From Stigonema sp964246695 (GTDB lineage Bacteria; Cyanobacteriota; Cyanobacteriia; Cyanobacteriales; Nostocaceae): a stretch of 6,678 nt of DNA. Where the stretch lies: assembly GCA_964246695.1 (NCBI GenBank), contig CAXTSI010000489.1, positions 1 to 6,678 of the forward strand, read 5' to 3'. Below, piece after piece: positions 5,048 to 6,678 of the stretch. Made by a program: the position numbers and the translations under genes. Below the pieces are notes generated by a model that made no database searches, was not told the DNA's origin, and worked only from the letters and a program-made list of their open reading frames with translations. Each line of letters starts with the position of its first letter. Within the stretch, counting starts at the first letter, position 1.

Positions 5048-6474
5048 TTATCATCAGGTAATTCTATTGCTAAAGGTATTTGCGAGGAACCATATAAAAA
5101 CAGTTGATCTTCTGCTGTCGCCACTGGTTTTGGTTCTGGAAATACAAATCTTAATAAGGGAGGAGCTAAAAAGGTTGTGATGATAACCATCATGATAATT
5201 GCTGCCTCTAATGGTTTCGAGAGAATTCCCATAGAATTGCCGATCCCAAGAAACACCAATCCAACTTCGCCCCGAGGAATCATCCCCACACCAATTGCCA
5301 AACGGTTGATTTGGGGACCAAACACGCTCAAGCCTGTAACGACTTTTCCTAAAATGGCAACTACGATGAGGAAAGTTGCCATCACTAGACCTTCCCGATT
5401 ACTGGGAACCGCAGGGTTTAAAACTCCCAAATCGGTTTTTGCTCCAACAATGACAAAGAAAATCGGCACCAGCATATCGGCAATAGGAACGACTTGCTTT
5501 TGCAACTCTTTGCGCTTATCTGTCTCCTCGAGAACTAAGCCGGCAGCAAAAGCACCCAGAATTGCTTCTAACTGAATAACAGCAGCAAAATATGCCATAA
5601 CAAAGGCGAAGATGAATGCTGGTATTACCAATTCGCCGCGTGTTTTAAGTTGCTCGACGATAGCTACAAAGGACTTATTGAAAATATTCCCTAGGGCGAT
5701 CGCTCCCAATAAAAAACAAGTAGCGCTGATCATCAGATAAACAATTTTGCCTACATCTACTGAGCCATCTTTAGCAAGGCTTGCCACCAAAGCTAAAACG
5801 ATAATCCCCAGTACGTCGTCAATCACAGCAGCGCCCAAAATAATCTGTCCTTCTTTAGAGTTGAGACATCCTAGTTCTGAAAGCACCCTAGAAGTAATTC
5901 CAATACTTGTTGCAGTTAGAGATGCCCCAGCAAAAATTGCTGGTACAGCTGGAACCCCAAACAAAGTCATCAACCCTACCGTACCAGCAGCAAAAGGTAT
6001 TACTACCCCCACTACTGCCACGATAGTTGCCTGGATACCGACTGCCATCAAGTCTTTGAGGTTTGACTCCAAACCGATTTCAAATAGCAGGATGATCACA
6101 CCCAATTCTGCCAAAACTGAAATCACCTGCGACTGCGCCGTAAACACAGCATCTGCAGTGTCAGGACTTACACCAGCAGTAGTTTGGAGGAAGGTCATGA
6201 GCAAAGAGCTAGAACTATCTGTAGCCGCTTGTGGAAACACCAACAGATGTAAGACAGATACACCCACTACCACACCACCTACAAGTTCGCCTAACACAGG
6301 CGGAAAACCCAAACGGTTTGAGAATTCACCACCAACTTTGCTGGCTAAGTAAATCACCACTAAACTCAACAGCACGGCTGCTACCACCAGTGAACTATCT
6401 GCTGTTGGGGTGGCGATCGCCAACACGGGTAATGAGAACGTTATTATATCTAACTGCATTAGTTCTGCGTCCAT
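5035..6474 (-). CDS. nhaS3: CPA2-family Na+/H+ antiporter, NhaS3-like
   Basis: The 479-residue integral membrane protein exchanges Na+ (possibly K+) for H+. It is hydrophobic throughout, with about 12-13 likely membrane segments between residues 28 and 445, then a hydrophilic tail. CPA2 hallmarks are present: FPPVLGELVGGVVVG (57-71), ELGVIILLFEIGLES (123-137), SLTATSIGIT (185-194), the paired aspartates of AAVIDDVLGII (Asp219-Asp220) expected to carry the ion, and GMIPRGEVGLVF (397-408). Length and motifs fit NhaS3 of Synechocystis, reported in the thylakoid membrane; no KTN/TrkA nucleotide-binding domain follows, unlike full-length Kef channels. The chosen ATG (6472-6474) directly abuts GAGAAGG, giving no spacing, while the next ATG (codon 6, 6457-6459) has about 14; either could be used. 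Its stop lies in a heptad hairpin. The neighbours suggest no functional partner. The family is secure, the NhaS3 name likely. Confidence 0.9.
   Translation of the reverse strand: MDAELMQLDIITFSLPVLAIATPTADSSLVVAAVLLSLVVIYLASKVGGEFSNRLGFPPVLGELVGGVVVGVSVLHLLVFPQAATDSSSSLLMTFLQTTAGVSPDTADAVFTAQSQVISVLAELGVIILLFEIGLESNLKDLMAVGIQATIVAVVGVVIPFAAGTVGLMTLFGVPAVPAIFAGASLTATSIGITSRVLSELGCLNSKEGQIILGAAVIDDVLGIIVLALVASLAKDGSVDVGKIVYLMISATCFLLGAIALGNIFNKSFVAIVEQLKTRGELVIPAFIFAFVMAYFAAVIQLEAILGAFAAGLVLEETDKRKELQKQVVPIADMLVPIFFVIVGAKTDLGVLNPAVPSNREGLVMATFLIVVAILGKVVTGLSVFGPQINRLAIGVGMIPRGEVGLVFLGIGNSMGILSKPLEAAIIMMVIITTFLAPPLLRFVFPEPKPVATAEDQLFLYGSSQIPLAIELPDDKSEE
5696..5703. repeat. HIP1 octamer GCGATCGC
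   Basis: Palindromic GCGATCGC within the antiporter gene. Confidence 0.9.
6413..6420. repeat. HIP1 octamer GCGATCGC (extended to GGCGATCGCC)
   Basis: HIP1 core near the 5' end of the antiporter gene, flanked by G and C to give the 10-base palindrome that is the commonest extended form in many cyanobacteria. Confidence 0.9.
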
Positions 6475-6521
6475 CCTTCTCTTTAATTTACCAACCTGAC
6501 GAGTTTAAGGAAAGTAGCTCT

Positions 6522-6678
6522 TTGTTAGTTGTTAGTTGTTAGTTGGTAGTTGTTAGTTGGTAGTTGTTAATGGTTAGTTGGTAGTTGGTAGTTGGTAGTT
6601 GGTTGTCTTACCAAACAACAATCAACAACTAACAACTAACCACTAACCACTAACAACTAACCACTAACAACTAACCAC
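6522..6678. repeat. Inverted heptanucleotide array upstream of the antiporter
   Basis: From 6522 the units are TTGTTAG and TTGGTAG, about eleven in phase, with one TTGTTAA/TGGTTAG variation. After a short junction (about 6604-6615) the array continues as opposite-orientation units, CAACAAT, CAACAAC, then TAACAAC and TAACCAC alternating, to the window edge, where it is cut. The two halves are complementary enough for a long imperfect hairpin. It begins about 48 bases upstream of the antiporter start, so the promoter must lie in that short interval, inside the repeat, or beyond it. Confidence 0.92.

Noticed and set aside
5177..6352. Long plus-strand ORFs opposite the antiporter
   Set aside because: Shadow frames of a strongly conserved membrane protein gene; low-complexity Pro/Thr/Ser-rich translations typical of antisense reading.
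1..6678. A novel multi-gene system (defence, toxin-antitoxin, secretion or biosynthetic cluster)
   Set aside because: All real genes belong to known housekeeping families, and no unidentified conserved ORF remains in the gaps.

Overview
The window is cyanobacterial chromosome. Three things point there: five copies of the HIP1 octamer GCGATCGC, all inside genes; long arrays of 7-base repeats (the STRR type described from heterocyst-forming cyanobacteria) in most intergenic gaps; and the gene set itself, AMIN-domain amidases beside murI plus an NhaS3-like antiporter. A filamentous Nostocales-type strain or a close relative is the likeliest source, but the genus cannot be read from this sequence. 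As I recall, tandem amiC1-amiC2 followed by murI is also the order in Anabaena/Nostoc.

Every gene is on the minus strand, so the order of transcription runs from right to left. At 6522-6678 a heptad array, cut by the window edge, lies just upstream of a CPA2-type Na+/H+ antiporter (5035-6474, NhaS3-like). The antiporter ends inside a heptad-derived hairpin (5009-5047). A 460-base gap follows, with no gene but a strong 24-bp stem (4658-4707), and then a palindromic heptad element bounded by TGTAGGG/CCCTACA (4458-4547). Next is a broken amiC copy (3419-4409), which has lost about 0.9 kb of its middle and carries a 5-base duplication and a one-base insertion. A 455-base non-coding spacer leads to the intact amiC (1080-2963). 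The 104-base gap to murI (145-975) consists almost wholly of heptads containing a 22-bp inverted repeat. The window's left end is another heptad array, which runs into the 3' end of murI.

The two intact cell-wall genes act at opposite ends of peptidoglycan metabolism. MurI supplies D-glutamate for the stem peptide in the cytoplasm. AmiC is an exported, zinc-dependent amidase that removes stem peptides from glycan in the periplasm; in heterocystous cyanobacteria its relatives cut septal peptidoglycan and form the nanopores used for cell-cell communication. The antiporter handles Na+/pH homeostasis and has no obvious link to the other genes.

I found no evidence of a new multi-gene system (no defence, mobile-element, CRISPR or biosynthetic genes). 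The points worth a second look are the decay of one member of a tandem amiC pair, the near-identical translation-start leader shared by both copies, and heptad repeats that have taken over gene boundaries: they supply two stop codons and leave murI without a visible ribosome-binding site.
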